This document shows positions 26,625 to 35,712 of a DNA stretch of 64,000 nucleotides, one piece after another. Every line of letters begins with the position of its first letter. The stretch's first letter is position 1. Position numbers and translations under genes: made by a program. Below the pieces are notes generated by a model. It was given only the letters and a program-made list of their open reading frames with translations. It was not told where the DNA came from and did not search any database. Origin of the DNA: Tidjanibacter sp. (GTDB lineage: Bacteria; Bacteroidota; Bacteroidia; Bacteroidales; Rikenellaceae); contig JAFTUI010000023.1 in assembly GCA_017466345.1 (NCBI GenBank), positions 62,001 through 126,000 of the forward strand, written 5' to 3'.

Positions 26625-29354
26625 TTACTCTTGTTTAAGAGCAGCCTGTGCAGCAGCCAAACGTGCGATAGGCACACGGAAGGGCGAGCAGCTTACATAG
26701 TCCAGACCAGCCGAGTGGCAGAACTCAACGCTCGAAGGCTCACCACCGTGCTCACCACAGATACCGCATTTGAGGTTGTTGCGGGTGGTGCGACCTTTGG
26801 TTACGCCCTCGCGAACGAGGCGACCTACACCATTGCGATCGAGAATCTTGAAGGGGTCTGCCTTCAAAATGTTCTTCTCCAAGTAGATAGGCAAGAACTT
26901 GCCAATATCATCACGCGAGAAGCCCAGGGTCATCTGGGTAAGGTCGTTAGTACCGAACGAGAAGAACTCAGCAACCTCTGCAATCTGGTCAGCAGTTACA
27001 GCGGCACGAGGAATCTCGATCATAGTACCTACCATATAGTCGATCTTATCGTTGCGCTCAGCGAAGATCTCAGCGGCAACGCGGTCGATAATGTTCTTCT
27101 GGTAACGGAGCTCTTTGTGGTTGCCAACCAGGGGAACCATAATCTCCACCTTCACGGGCACGCCTTTCTCCCTTACGTTCATTGCAGCCTCCAAGATAGC
27201 GCGGGTCTGCATCTCGGTAATCTCGGGATAGGTGTTGCCAAGACGGCAGCCACGGTGACCGAGCATAGGGTTAACCTCTGCCAAAGCCTCAACCTTAGCA
27301 GCAATCTTTTCAACGCTCACGCCGATAACGTCAGCCAACTCCTGCTGCTCTTTCTCGGTGTGAGGAGCGAACTCGTGCAATGGGGGATCCAAAAGACGAA
27401 CGGTCACGGGAAGACCCTGCATAGCCTCGAAGATACCCTCGAAGTCCTCACGCTGCATAGGAAGAAGTTTTGCCAAAGCCACGCGGCGACCAGCCTCGTC
27501 ATCTGCCAAAATCATCTCGCGAACAGCCAAGATACGGTCGCCCTCGAAGAACATATGCTCTGTGCGGCAAAGACCGATACCCTGTGCGCCGAAGCTTACA
27601 GCCTGCCTTGCATCGCGGGGCGAGTCAGCGTTGGTGCGAACTTTCAGACGTGCATACTTGGTGGTAAGATCCATCAGTTTGCCGAAGTCACCACTAAGTT
27701 CAGCCTCTTTGGTAGCAACCTGACCGAGGTAAACCTCGCCGGTCGAACCGTTGAGCGAAATCCAGTCGTGCTCGTTGATAACAAGACCGTCAATCTCGAT
27801 AGTGCGAGTCTTGTAGTCAATTTTCAGCTCGCCTGCACCCGAAACACAGCATTTACCCATACCACGAGCCACAACAGCAGCGTGCGAGGTCATACCACCG
27901 CGTGCGGTGAGGATACCGGCAGCATCCAACATACCCTTCAAATCCTCGGGCGAGGTCTCGATACGAACCAAAACGGCTTTGATACCGTGCTCCTGATAGT
28001 ATTTCTCGGCATCCTCAGCAAAGAACACTACGGGACCTGTTGCAGCACCGGGGCTGGCGGGAAGACCCTTAGTGATAACCTTTGCATTCTTGATAGCCTG
28101 TTTGTCGAATACGGGGTGCAAAAGCTCATCGAGTTTCTCGGGCTCCTGACGAAGAACTGCGGTCTGCTCGTCAATAAGACCCTCCTCCAACATATCCATA
28201 GCGATCTTAACCATCGCAGCACCGGTACGCTTACCGTTACGAGTCTGCAACATCCAGAGTTTGCCATCCTGAATGGTGAACTCCATATCCTGCATATCGG
28301 TAAAGTAGCTCTCCAAGTGGTCTTTGATGTCGCAAAGCTCTTTGTAAACCTCAGGCATAACCTCCTCCAACGAGGGGAACTGAGCAGCGCGAGTAGCCTC
28401 GTCAATGTTCTGAGCCTTAGCCCAGCGGCGCGAACCCTCCAAAGTAATCTGCTGGGGGGTGCGGATACCTGCAACCACGTCCTCGCCCTGAGCATTCACG
28501 AGATACTCACCGTTGAAGATGTTCTCGCCGGTAGCAGCGTCACGCGAGAAGCAAACACCGGTAGCCGAGTTGTCACCCATATTACCGAATACCATTGCCA
28601 TAACGCTAACTGCGGTACCCCACTCCTGAGGAATGTTGTTGAGTTTGCGGTAGAGGATAGCCCTCTCGTTCATCCAGCTGCGGAACACAGCACAGATAGC
28701 ACCCCACAACTGCTCCCAAGGATCAACGGGGAAGTCTTTGCCGGTCTGCTCCTTAACTGCTTTCTTGAAGCGAACAACGAGCTCTTTGAAATCCTCAGCG
28801 GTCAGCTCAGCGTCATTCTTAACGCCTTTCGCCTCTTTAACCTCCTCAATAATTGCCTCGAAGGGGTCAATATCCTGTTTCGATGCGGGTTTCATCTCCA
28901 ATACAACATCACCGTACATCTGTACGAAACGGCGGTAGGAGTCCCAAGCGAAGCGGTCGTTGCCCGAGCGAGCAGCCACAGCCTCAACAGCCTTATCGTT
29001 CATACCGAGGTTCAGGATGGTATCCATCATACCGGGCATCGAAGCGCGAGCACCCGAACGAACCGAAAGCAACAGAGGCGAAACATCGCCACCGAACTTC
29101 ATACCGGTGGACTCCTCAATCATCTTGATAGCAGCCTCAACCTCAGCCTTGATGAGCTCGATTACTTTTGCCTCACCCTCGTTGTAGTACTCAGTACATA
29201 CCTCGGTAGTGATGGTAAATCCAGGAGGCACGGGCATACCGAGCAGGTTCATCTCTGCAAGGTTAGCACCTTTACCGCCAAGCAACTCTCTCATTTTACC
29301 GTTACCCTCAGCTTTCCTATCACCGAAGGTGTAAACTCTTTTTACGTTTGCCAT
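26625..29354 (-). CDS. ppdK: Pyruvate, phosphate dikinase
   Basis: Interconverts pyruvate, ATP and Pi with PEP, AMP and PPi; in Bacteroidales it serves glycolysis/gluconeogenesis. 909 residues, normal length. N-terminal ATP-grasp half (KMRELLGGKGANLAEMNLLG, SVRSGARASMPGMMDTILN), central swivelling domain with LTARGGMTSHAAVVARGMGK carrying the catalytic His, and C-terminal PEP-binding barrel (LCRTEHMFF, TVRLLDPPLHEF, FSFGTNDLTQMTLG, CGICGEHGG). Strong GC-skewed codon use typical of a highly expressed gene. Consensus promoter upstream and paired terminators downstream. Confidence 0.98.
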   Translation of the reverse strand: MANVKRVYTFGDRKAEGNGKMRELLGGKGANLAEMNLLGMPVPPGFTITTEVCTEYYNEGEAKVIELIKAEVEAAIKMIEESTGMKFGGDVSPLLLSVRSGARASMPGMMDTILNLGMNDKAVEAVAARSGNDRFAWDSYRRFVQMYGDVVLEMKPASKQDIDPFEAIIEEVKEAKGVKNDAELTAEDFKELVVRFKKAVKEQTGKDFPVDPWEQLWGAICAVFRSWMNERAILYRKLNNIPQEWGTAVSVMAMVFGNMGDNSATGVCFSRDAATGENIFNGEYLVNAQGEDVVAGIRTPQQITLEGSRRWAKAQNIDEATRAAQFPSLEEVMPEVYKELCDIKDHLESYFTDMQDMEFTIQDGKLWMLQTRNGKRTGAAMVKIAMDMLEEGLIDEQTAVLRQEPEKLDELLHPVFDKQAIKNAKVITKGLPASPGAATGPVVFFAEDAEKYYQEHGIKAVLVRIETSPEDLKGMLDAAGILTARGGMTSHAAVVARGMGKCCVSGAGELKIDYKTRTIEIDGLVINEHDWISLNGSTGEVYLGQVATKEAELSGDFGKLMDLTTKYARLKVRTNADSPRDARQAVSFGAQGIGLCRTEHMFFEGDRILAVREMILADDEAGRRVALAKLLPMQREDFEGIFEAMQGLPVTVRLLDPPLHEFAPHTEKEQQELADVIGVSVEKIAAKVEALAEVNPMLGHRGCRLGNTYPEITEMQTRAILEAAMNVREKGVPVKVEIMVPLVGNHKELRYQKNIIDRVAAEIFAERNDKIDYMVGTMIEIPRAAVTADQIAEVAEFFSFGTNDLTQMTLGFSRDDIGKFLPIYLEKNILKADPFKILDRNGVGRLVREGVTKGRTTRNNLKCGICGEHGGEPSSVEFCHSAGLDYVSCSPFRVPIARLAAAQAALKQE

Positions 29355-29449
29355 AAGTAAATGTAAATTGTGTTAATGTTATGTGTGTATAAGTTTGTTA
29401 TCTTTCTTATTTACAGCCACTTGGGGCATATTAGTCCCATTATAGCCTA

Positions 29450-29480
29450 CAAATATAGGTATTTTTCCCGAAAAACCAAA
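29450..29480 (-). promoter_or_regulatory. Promoter of ppdK
   Basis: Perfect Bacteroidales promoter on the minus strand: TTTG (29477-29480), 19-nt spacer, TATATTTG (29450-29457). Start of transcription near 29443, giving a leader of about 90 nt. The remaining bases of the 29355-29672 gap, toward the AraC gene, show no other clear element apart from an SD-like CAGGAG 6 nt before the AraC ATG. Confidence 0.88.
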
Positions 29481-29672
29481 AAATAAGGCAACGGCCAACA
29501 ACTTCCAAAACTCTCGTTTCTCCTGTCAAACCTCAAACAAAAACTCCTTTTCGTATGCAAAAATGTTCTATTTGGCGTATCGGGACAATAAAGTGAGCCG
29601 CAGAAGAGTTATTTTTGAACATTACGCAATGCGACAAAAAGAACATTTAACGCAAACTTAATTACAGGAGTT

Positions 29673-30557
29673 ATGAAATCTTTTAGCGTTCCGACTCTTT
29701 CTACCGACTCGTTGGGTAACTCACTTTTTGAGTGTATGACCATAGACGCCACACACGGAGAAATACCCATCGCTCACGACGAGCCGATAGTGGTACAGGC
29801 AGGTGTTATATGCCTATGTCTGAGGGGCAACGGAAGTATAATCATCAACGAAAAGGAGTACGAAATATCGAAAGGAAACCTCTTGACCATACTTCCCAAT
29901 GCGGTGGTGCAGAGCGCGAATTCCTCGGACGATTTTTTGGGCTATGCCATAGCTGCCGACACCAAATTTATGATGAGCATACAGATGAGCGATGTGATCA
30001 AGAGTTATGTCTATATCTCTGCCAACCCGCTACTGAAAATCAACGAGGAGCAGAGCGCCTCAATCATAGAGTTGTGTGAGATGTTGCGCCGCCGCAGAGA
30101 GGAGACAAACCACCTCTTCGGCAAGGAGATATGCCGCCATCTACTAACCATACTTTGCTACGACATACACAGCTTCTATCAGGAGCAGGTGGAAGAGTTG
30201 CAAGAGCTCACTTGTCGTTCGCGCCAAAGCGCACTATGTCAGGAGTTTTTCAAGCTTGTGGAGAAGAATGCCACCAAACATCGCGAGATGAGCTTCTACG
30301 CCGACAAACTCTGCATCACCCCCAAATACCTCTCGGTGGTTGTGCGTAAATCTTCGGGGCGCTCGCCCGTAGAGTGGATAGACCGCACTTTGATGCTCTA
30401 CGCTCGCACCTTACTCTCCTCTTCGGATATGACAGTTCAGCAAATATCCGCCGAACTTGGCTTCCCGAACCCCTCATTCTTTGGTCAGTACTTCAAACGC
30501 CACGAGGGCGTCACACCCAAGCGCTACCGCACGCAACGACTCTCTGCAAATGCTTAA
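29673..30557 (+). CDS. AraC-family transcriptional regulator
   Basis: 294 residues. N-terminal cupin-like sensor part (GVICLCLRGNGSIIINEKEY), then a linker and a C-terminal double HTH: MSFYADKLCITPKYLSVVVR and MTVQQISAELGFPNPSFFGQ followed by YFKRHEGVTPKRYR. Transcribed divergently from ppdK. A Shine-Dalgarno-like CAGGAGTT precedes the ATG, uncommon in this phylum. Ligand and targets unknown; the divergent ppdK promoter is a possible target. Confidence 0.9.
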   Translation: MKSFSVPTLSTDSLGNSLFECMTIDATHGEIPIAHDEPIVVQAGVICLCLRGNGSIIINEKEYEISKGNLLTILPNAVVQSANSSDDFLGYAIAADTKFMMSIQMSDVIKSYVYISANPLLKINEEQSASIIELCEMLRRRREETNHLFGKEICRHLLTILCYDIHSFYQEQVEELQELTCRSRQSALCQEFFKLVEKNATKHREMSFYADKLCITPKYLSVVVRKSSGRSPVEWIDRTLMLYARTLLSSSDMTVQQISAELGFPNPSFFGQYFKRHEGVTPKRYRTQRLSANA

Positions 30558-30593
30558 CGACTCACATAAAACAGGTTAATCTATAACCATCAC

Positions 30594-30617
30594 GGGCTCG
30601 GCACCTCTGCCGAGCCC
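30594..30617 (+). other. Stem-loop after the AraC gene
   Basis: Perfect ten-base stem GGGCTCGGCA/TGCCGAGCCC with loop CCTC, followed by TAAAAAT rather than a T tract. May end or protect the AraC mRNA. The rest of 30558-30872 contains only the lipoprotein promoter. Confidence 0.6.
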
Positions 30618-30825
30618 TAAAAATATCCACCCCACCCATTTTCCGAGCACCCTACCCCATCTAACAAAAGAGGGATTTGCATTTGTTATAAATAAGGCAA
30701 CGCGCTGGTCTTTCCGAGCGTGTTGTGGGTGGAAAAATTATTAGCCATTCTATTCTCGCCCCCTGTCAATTTACGAAAAATCGTATATTATTTTGGGAAA
30801 ATGGCACATATTACGTTTTATTCTC

Positions 30826-30833
30826 TATATTTG
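30826..30833 (+). promoter_or_regulatory. -7 box upstream of the large lipoprotein gene
   Basis: TATATTTG (TAnnTTTG), 39 nt before the ATG at 30873. Transcription would start near 30840, which rules out the in-frame GTG at 30725 as the true start. No good -33 TTTG at the standard spacing. Confidence 0.55.
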
Positions 30834-30872
30834 TACTATCGAAATATATAATAACCAAACCACTTATTTACT

Positions 30873-33049
30873 ATGAAACAATTGGCAACAACTTTAATGT
30901 CTTGGGTTTTCTACTCTTCTGTATGGTCGGCTGTGAACCTAAGCCCGATCCCACACCTAATGATGCCGAATTCAAACTGACAATCAATAATGTAACCAAG
31001 AGTACAATGGACTTTACCGTAGAGCCTCTTGACAAACAGACGCCCTATTTGGTTATGATTATCGACAAGCAGACCTTCGACTCATTTCCTTCGGTGGATG
31101 ACTATATTGACGATGACGTACAATATCTTGAAGAGATGGCAGAGTATTATGAGATACCTCTCAAAGACCTTCTTAAAGACTACCTTGTTGTAGGCGACAT
31201 CTCCGATTCGGCAGATGGACTTCAACCCGATACAGAGTATGTCCTCTATGCTTACCATATGACTTATGTTGGCGAGGTAATCTCAGACTTGGCACAAAAA
31301 ACCTTCAAAACCAATGGATATACGCTCAATGAGGACACCTTTGAGATTACTATGAGCGACATTTCCTACACCTCTGCGATAATCAACGTAAAACCATCGT
31401 CCAACACTACCCCCTACTTCCTCAATGTGGTCAGCGAAGAGGATTTGGCAAGTTATGGTGGCGGTCAGGAGGCGTACACCACCCATTTGGAGATGCTCCG
31501 CGACTACTATCTCTCCTTTGGTAAGACTCCCGAGGAGATGATTGCAAACCTCTGTTTCGTGGGAGAGAGGTCTTTGACTATGCAAAATCTTTCTGCCGGC
31601 AAGAAATACTACGCCTATGCTATGAGTGTGGACGATGAGTTCTTCGTATGCTCCCCAGTTGTAGAACAGGCATTTTCGACTCTCACCCCTCCCGAGTCAT
31701 CTCTTTCATTCGAGGTCAACGTGGAGGAGTATTTCTACAACCACATTACAGGTACCGTAACACCTTCCAACAACTATCCATACATCTGTACTATTCAGAC
31801 GGCAGAGTCACTCTCTCGGTATGAGACCGAAGAGGAGTATATGGCTTCTATTGTGAACGAACTGATTCAGTGGCAAGGAAGCGTTGATTCGGCACTCCGT
31901 ACTGGCGTAACAGACCTTTCGATCTATGGGGGACTCTATCCCGAGACAAGTTACATTGTTGTATGTTTTGGCTACAATGGAGCACCCAACACCTCGCTCT
32001 TCACCTATGAATTTACCACCTCCTCAGCCGGTGGCGATCTCAACCAACTCGAATTTGAGTTTGAGGCAAGCAACATCACCCACAACTCTATGTCGGTAAT
32101 CTATAAGCCCTCCGAGGGTGTGTACTACTTTGGCTCTTTGGTACCCAAATCGCAGATTGAGGAATACACCTTGTCTAAGGGTAGCGAGGCTGCTGCTCTT
32201 GTGGCGATTGCCAACGATGAGATTGACTATGGTGCTCAGTGGTTTAATTGCACCCGTGCAGAGTATCTTGCCGATATTGGCGCATCCATTGGTCAAGATA
32301 AGGTACCATTCAATCGACTGACGCCTTCGACTGACTATGTAGCTTATGCCGTTCCTGTGGATATGGAAACAGGAAAGTTAGCATCCGATCAGGTCTCTAT
32401 AAGTGAGGTATTCCGCACGCTTGACAAGATGGTCAGTGATGCTACTGTTGATTTCATCTTTGGTGATTATTACGATGGTTCTGCTCTGGCAGAACTCGAT
32501 GCAACTCTCTTCAACAATTGCCGCGGTCAGGTTGTGGTTCCCTACACCATCAGCGTGAATGATTCGGCAGCGGAGTGGTACACATCATTCTCCAATGGTG
32601 ATTACACAGAGTGGGATTGTACTGATGACGACATCTATGACGAACTTATAAAGTATGGTATTGAGTCTGGTTCCGATAAGGTGGCTGTCAGTGCGAAGTC
32701 TGGTGTTGCCGTATTACCCTATGACGAACCCTTCTCGTTCTTGGGTATGGCAAAAGATGCGAATGGCATCTTTGGTGTAGGTGCTCTCGAAGTCGTTTCG
32801 TTCAGCAGAGAGGGTGTATCGCCTGCCGAGGAGTTTATTGCTTCGTTGGAAGCCAAAGCACCTGCCAAGACACCTGCCAAAGCCACCGTTATGCCTCGTA
32901 GTAAGAGAATTCTCAGTCGTGCCGAGAACGCAACTATGGGTATGATGAGAAAGCCGGCAAATGTGAACACCCCGAAGATGGACACCCCGAAGGTGGAAAA
33001 ACCTGCCGTAAAATCCAACTTAGGCAAACGTATTATGGTGGTTCGCTAA
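30873..33049 (+). CDS. Large repeat-containing surface lipoprotein with an apparent frameshift in the signal peptide
   Basis: About 725 residues after the lipobox Cys. From the ATG at 30873 the reading is MKQLATTLMS, then the frame is lost; in the next frame it continues LGFLLFCMVGC followed by EPKPDPTPND, a perfect lipoprotein signal. One base is missing between 30900 and 30902 (a TTT run reduced to TT would explain it). The mature part has four to five tandem domains of about 110 residues, each a beta-rich FnIII-like unit ending in a YxxYA-type strand (EYVLYAYHM, KYYAYAMSV, SYIVVCFGY, DYVAYAVPV), and ends in a basic Lys/Pro/Ala-rich tail. Function unknown; outer-surface lipoprotein likely. 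The long intact body suggests either a recent mutation or a sequencing error. Confidence 0.65.
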
Positions 33050-33073
33050 CCACCTCGAATTACTATCATTTCG

Positions 33074-33110
33074 CACCCCCGACAGAGCCTCTCTATCGGG
33101 GGTGTGTTTT
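33074..33110 (+). terminator. Terminator of the lipoprotein gene
   Basis: Nine-base stem CACCCCCGA/TCGGGGGTG followed by TGTTTTG, 25 nt after the stop. Confidence 0.8.
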
Positions 33111-33118
33111 GTAGGAAA

Positions 33119-33155
33119 TGCCCCCAAAAGTTTGTTATCCGAACTCTTGGGGGCA
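33119..33155 (-). terminator. Terminator-like hairpin after cinA
   Basis: Stem TGCCCCCAA/TTGGGGGCA with an inner AAGTT/AACTC pairing, 6 nt beyond the cinA stop. The T tract on the minus strand is weak (ATTTCC). Confidence 0.6.
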
Positions 33156-33160
33156 CTTTA

Positions 33161-34405
33161 CTAATTCTTAGCCTTTATTTCGAAGCGTAGCATATTGATT
33201 ACGGCAGTAGCAGCGCGTTCGATGTTCACTGCACGGATTTTGCCGTGTTGTACACACTTGGCAATGGTGTGTGTTGGCGTAGCAACAGCCATCCATACGG
33301 TACCTACCGGTTTGTCGGGCGTGCCACCCGTAGGACCTGCTATGCCCGTTGTGGAGATGCCATAGGTGGTGCCGCAAAGCCTACGGACACCCTCTGCCAT
33401 CTCGCGTGCCACCTGTTCGCTCACAGCCCCATACTGTTCAAGACTCTCGCGTTTTACGCCCAAAACGCCCTCTTTGACGCTATTGTCATAAGACACCACG
33501 CCGCCCATAAAGTAGGCTGAGGCGCCGCTCATAGCCGTAAATTTGGATGCCACAACTCCACCTGTGCAACTCTCTGCCGAGGAGAGTGTTTCGCCCCTTT
33601 GGAGCAACATCTCGGCAACAGCACTCTGCACAGTGCAATCTCCCCAACCCACAAACAGGTCGCCCAGCAATGGCATAAGTAACTCAAACTGTTCCTCAAT
33701 CTCGCGTTCTGCCTGCTCTCGCTCCACATCGTATGCCGAGAGTCGCAATCGCAACTGAGATGGCGAAGGAAGGTAGGCGAGGTGGAGATGCGGGGGTAGA
33801 GCGTCTTCCCACTCGGCAATGCGCTCTGCCATCATACTCTCTGCCAATCCGTAGGTTATGGCTGTGCGATGAACAACCGAGGAGAGCACAAAAAACTCCC
33901 TAACACGAGGCAGCACACTCTCCGTCATAAGCGCCTCCATCTCGAAAGGAACACCCGGGAGCGATACCACAACTCTGCCCTCCTGCTCGAACCACATACC
34001 GGGAGCTGTGCCTTTGTGGTTGGCGAGTACGGTGCAACATTCGGGAACCATCGCCTGCCCTTTGTTGAGTTCGTTGAAAGCTATGCCTCGTGCAGCCATC
34101 ATACGCTCCACGCGCTCGTATGTTTCAGCGTGGCGAACCATTGGGGAGTTGAAAATATCCGCCAGCACCCGCTTTGTTATGTCGTCTTTCGTGGGACCAA
34201 GACCGCCCGTAATGATTGTCAGTTCGCTCTGCCTCATCGACTCCCGAAGGGCATCTACAATCTCCTCTCTACGGTCGCCAATGGAGTATTTGCGCCTTAT
34301 GCTTACGCCTATTTCGCCCAGACGGGCTGCAATCCACGCCGAGTTGGTATCGACAATCTGACCGATGAGTATCTCATCGCCTATGGTTATAATATCTGCC
34401 CTCAT
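33161..34405 (-). CDS. cinA: CinA-family protein (nicotinamide-nucleotide amidohydrolase)
   Basis: 414 residues, two domains. N-terminal MoCF-like COG1058 domain: ADIITIGDEILIGQIVDTNS, TGGLGPTKDDITKRVLADIF. C-terminal PncC-type domain: TLSSAESCTGGVVASKFTAM, GGVVSYDNSVKEGVLGV, STTGIAGPTGGTPDKPVGTV. The C-terminal domain deamidates NMN in pyridine-nucleotide recycling. Overlaps the DHODH-like gene by 4 nt. Full length for the family. Confidence 0.93.
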   Translation of the reverse strand: MRADIITIGDEILIGQIVDTNSAWIAARLGEIGVSIRRKYSIGDRREEIVDALRESMRQSELTIITGGLGPTKDDITKRVLADIFNSPMVRHAETYERVERMMAARGIAFNELNKGQAMVPECCTVLANHKGTAPGMWFEQEGRVVVSLPGVPFEMEALMTESVLPRVREFFVLSSVVHRTAITYGLAESMMAERIAEWEDALPPHLHLAYLPSPSQLRLRLSAYDVEREQAEREIEEQFELLMPLLGDLFVGWGDCTVQSAVAEMLLQRGETLSSAESCTGGVVASKFTAMSGASAYFMGGVVSYDNSVKEGVLGVKRESLEQYGAVSEQVAREMAEGVRRLCGTTYGISTTGIAGPTGGTPDKPVGTVWMAVATPTHTIAKCVQHGKIRAVNIERAATAVINMLRFEIKAKN

Positions 34406-35496
34406 TTTTTAGCATTTTTGTAGGCTTTTCTATGCTTCTTTTCGGCTATTCGTGCGGGTTCGGATAGTTTGCGACATATGCGACCTGGCAGTGCAGGACC
34501 CTCGTAGACCATTGCCGAGTAGCACTGCACAAGACTTGCTCCCGCATCGAGCATACGCTGTGCATCATCGGCACTCATCATACCACCCACGCCAATAACG
34601 GGATAGCTGTAATCCATCTTGCTACATACATATTTTATCAATTCGATGGTGCGCTCCAAGAGGGGTGCGCCACCCAGCACACACCCTGCCGCACGCCCCA
34701 TCTCGCGAGGGGAGAGAGCTCCCATAAATTGGCGCGAGCAATCGCTCACCACAAGACCATCTAAGGGGGTGTCGATGAGGATTTTAACCATATCGTCTAT
34801 CTGCTCATAGCTCCAATCGGGCGATATTTTCAGCAGTATGGGGCGGTAGTCGTTTTGACCTCGGCGGAAGTCGAAGAGCGAGTCGAGCATACTCTCCACA
34901 AAGGTCCTATCCTCGGGCGTATAATCTTCCCCGCTGCCAATTAGCGAGGTTACATTTATGGTAAAATAGTCCACATATTGGTAAAGACTGCGGAAGGGGC
35001 GCAGATAGTCTTTCAGAGCGTTTTCGCGCATTTCGAGCGAGCCTGCCGCAAGGTTAGCACCCACCACAACCTTCCTGCCGTGAGCCCTACGGCGCAGACG
35101 CTCCACAGCCTTTTCGAGTCCGCAGTTGGGCTCGCCCATACGGTGCAACAGAGCCTTAACACGGCGCATACGCATCAGCCTGGGGCGTGGGTTGCCATTT
35201 TGTGGTTTGGGCGTAAGGGAGCCAATCTCCACAAAACCAAAGCCCAAAGCCCCCAGAGGACGATAGAGCCTTGCATCGCGATCTATGCCCGCTGCGGCAC
35301 CAATAGGGTTGCGGAACCTAACACCAAAGACCTCTCTTTCGAGCGAGGGGTGGCGGTAGCCATAGAGGCGCGAGAGGAGCCATTCGCCAAAGCGCGAACT
35401 ACCAATCGTGCGGAGCAATCCGAGCGAAAAATTCCTCACCCTCTCGGCAGGGAACAAAAAGAGTATGGGGCGTACTATGCGACTGTAAAAGGACAT
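34402..35496 (-). CDS. Divergent dihydroorotate dehydrogenase (class 2-like)
   Basis: 364 residues from MSFYSRIVRPILFLF (start at 35496; the open frame runs 237 nt further upstream into a repeat). The class 2 outline is clear: N-terminal helical quinone tunnel, NPIGAAAGIDRD, GFVEIGSLTPKPQNGNPRPR, LLKISPD and VIGVGGMMSADDAQ, YEGPALP. However, orotate-pocket positions differ from the usual pattern: RMGFNN is RMGEPNC, NxSSPNT is NVTSLIG, and the TNTT strand is VSDCS. Either a sequence-divergent PyrD or a paralogue with a changed substrate. Operon with cinA. Confidence 0.75.
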   Translation of the reverse strand: MSFYSRIVRPILFLFPAERVRNFSLGLLRTIGSSRFGEWLLSRLYGYRHPSLEREVFGVRFRNPIGAAAGIDRDARLYRPLGALGFGFVEIGSLTPKPQNGNPRPRLMRMRRVKALLHRMGEPNCGLEKAVERLRRRAHGRKVVVGANLAAGSLEMRENALKDYLRPFRSLYQYVDYFTINVTSLIGSGEDYTPEDRTFVESMLDSLFDFRRGQNDYRPILLKISPDWSYEQIDDMVKILIDTPLDGLVVSDCSRQFMGALSPREMGRAAGCVLGGAPLLERTIELIKYVCSKMDYSYPVIGVGGMMSADDAQRMLDAGASLVQCYSAMVYEGPALPGRICRKLSEPARIAEKKHRKAYKNAKK

Positions 35497-35510
35497 ATCG
35501 TTGAGTAATT

Positions 35511-35560
35511 GAAAATTGAGAATTGAGAATTGAGAATTATGGTGCGCCTTTTGGCGCGAG
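35511..35560. repeat. Intergenic repeat (GAATTGA units plus GGTGCGCC hairpin), copy 1
   Basis: Three to four units of GAATTGA followed by GGTGCGCC-N2-TTGGCGC, which can fold as a short hairpin (GCGCC/GGCGC). A second copy with the same order is at 36746-36787. Looks like a dispersed REP-like element. Confidence 0.75.
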
Positions 35561-35698
35561 GCAAATTTCAATTCCCTCTTCAATAAATCTTCTATGCAAC
35601 CACAAAAGTAAGCAAACATTTCGATAGTTGTTACGGTGGGTGGCTTTTTTCTTGTGCTAAAAGTGCGCCCCGAGTGGCAAAATCCCACAAGAAATTTG

Positions 35699-35706
35699 TA
35701 TATTTG
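35699..35706 (+). promoter_or_regulatory. -7 box directly before pdxB (possible leaderless start)
   Basis: TATATTTG ends 6 nt before the pdxB ATG, so transcription would begin at or next to the A of ATG. No -33 TTTG at the standard distance, so this may be chance. Confidence 0.4.
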
Positions 35707-35712
35707 CCGATT

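Noticed and set aside
26631-29360. Open frame of 909 codons on the plus strand opposite ppdK
   Set aside because: It mirrors ppdK almost exactly and has no recognisable motif; it is a by-product of the strong codon bias of ppdK.
30725-30872. Upstream extension of the lipoprotein frame from GTG 30725
   Set aside because: The -7 box at 30826 puts the transcription start after this GTG, and the extension has no signal-peptide character.
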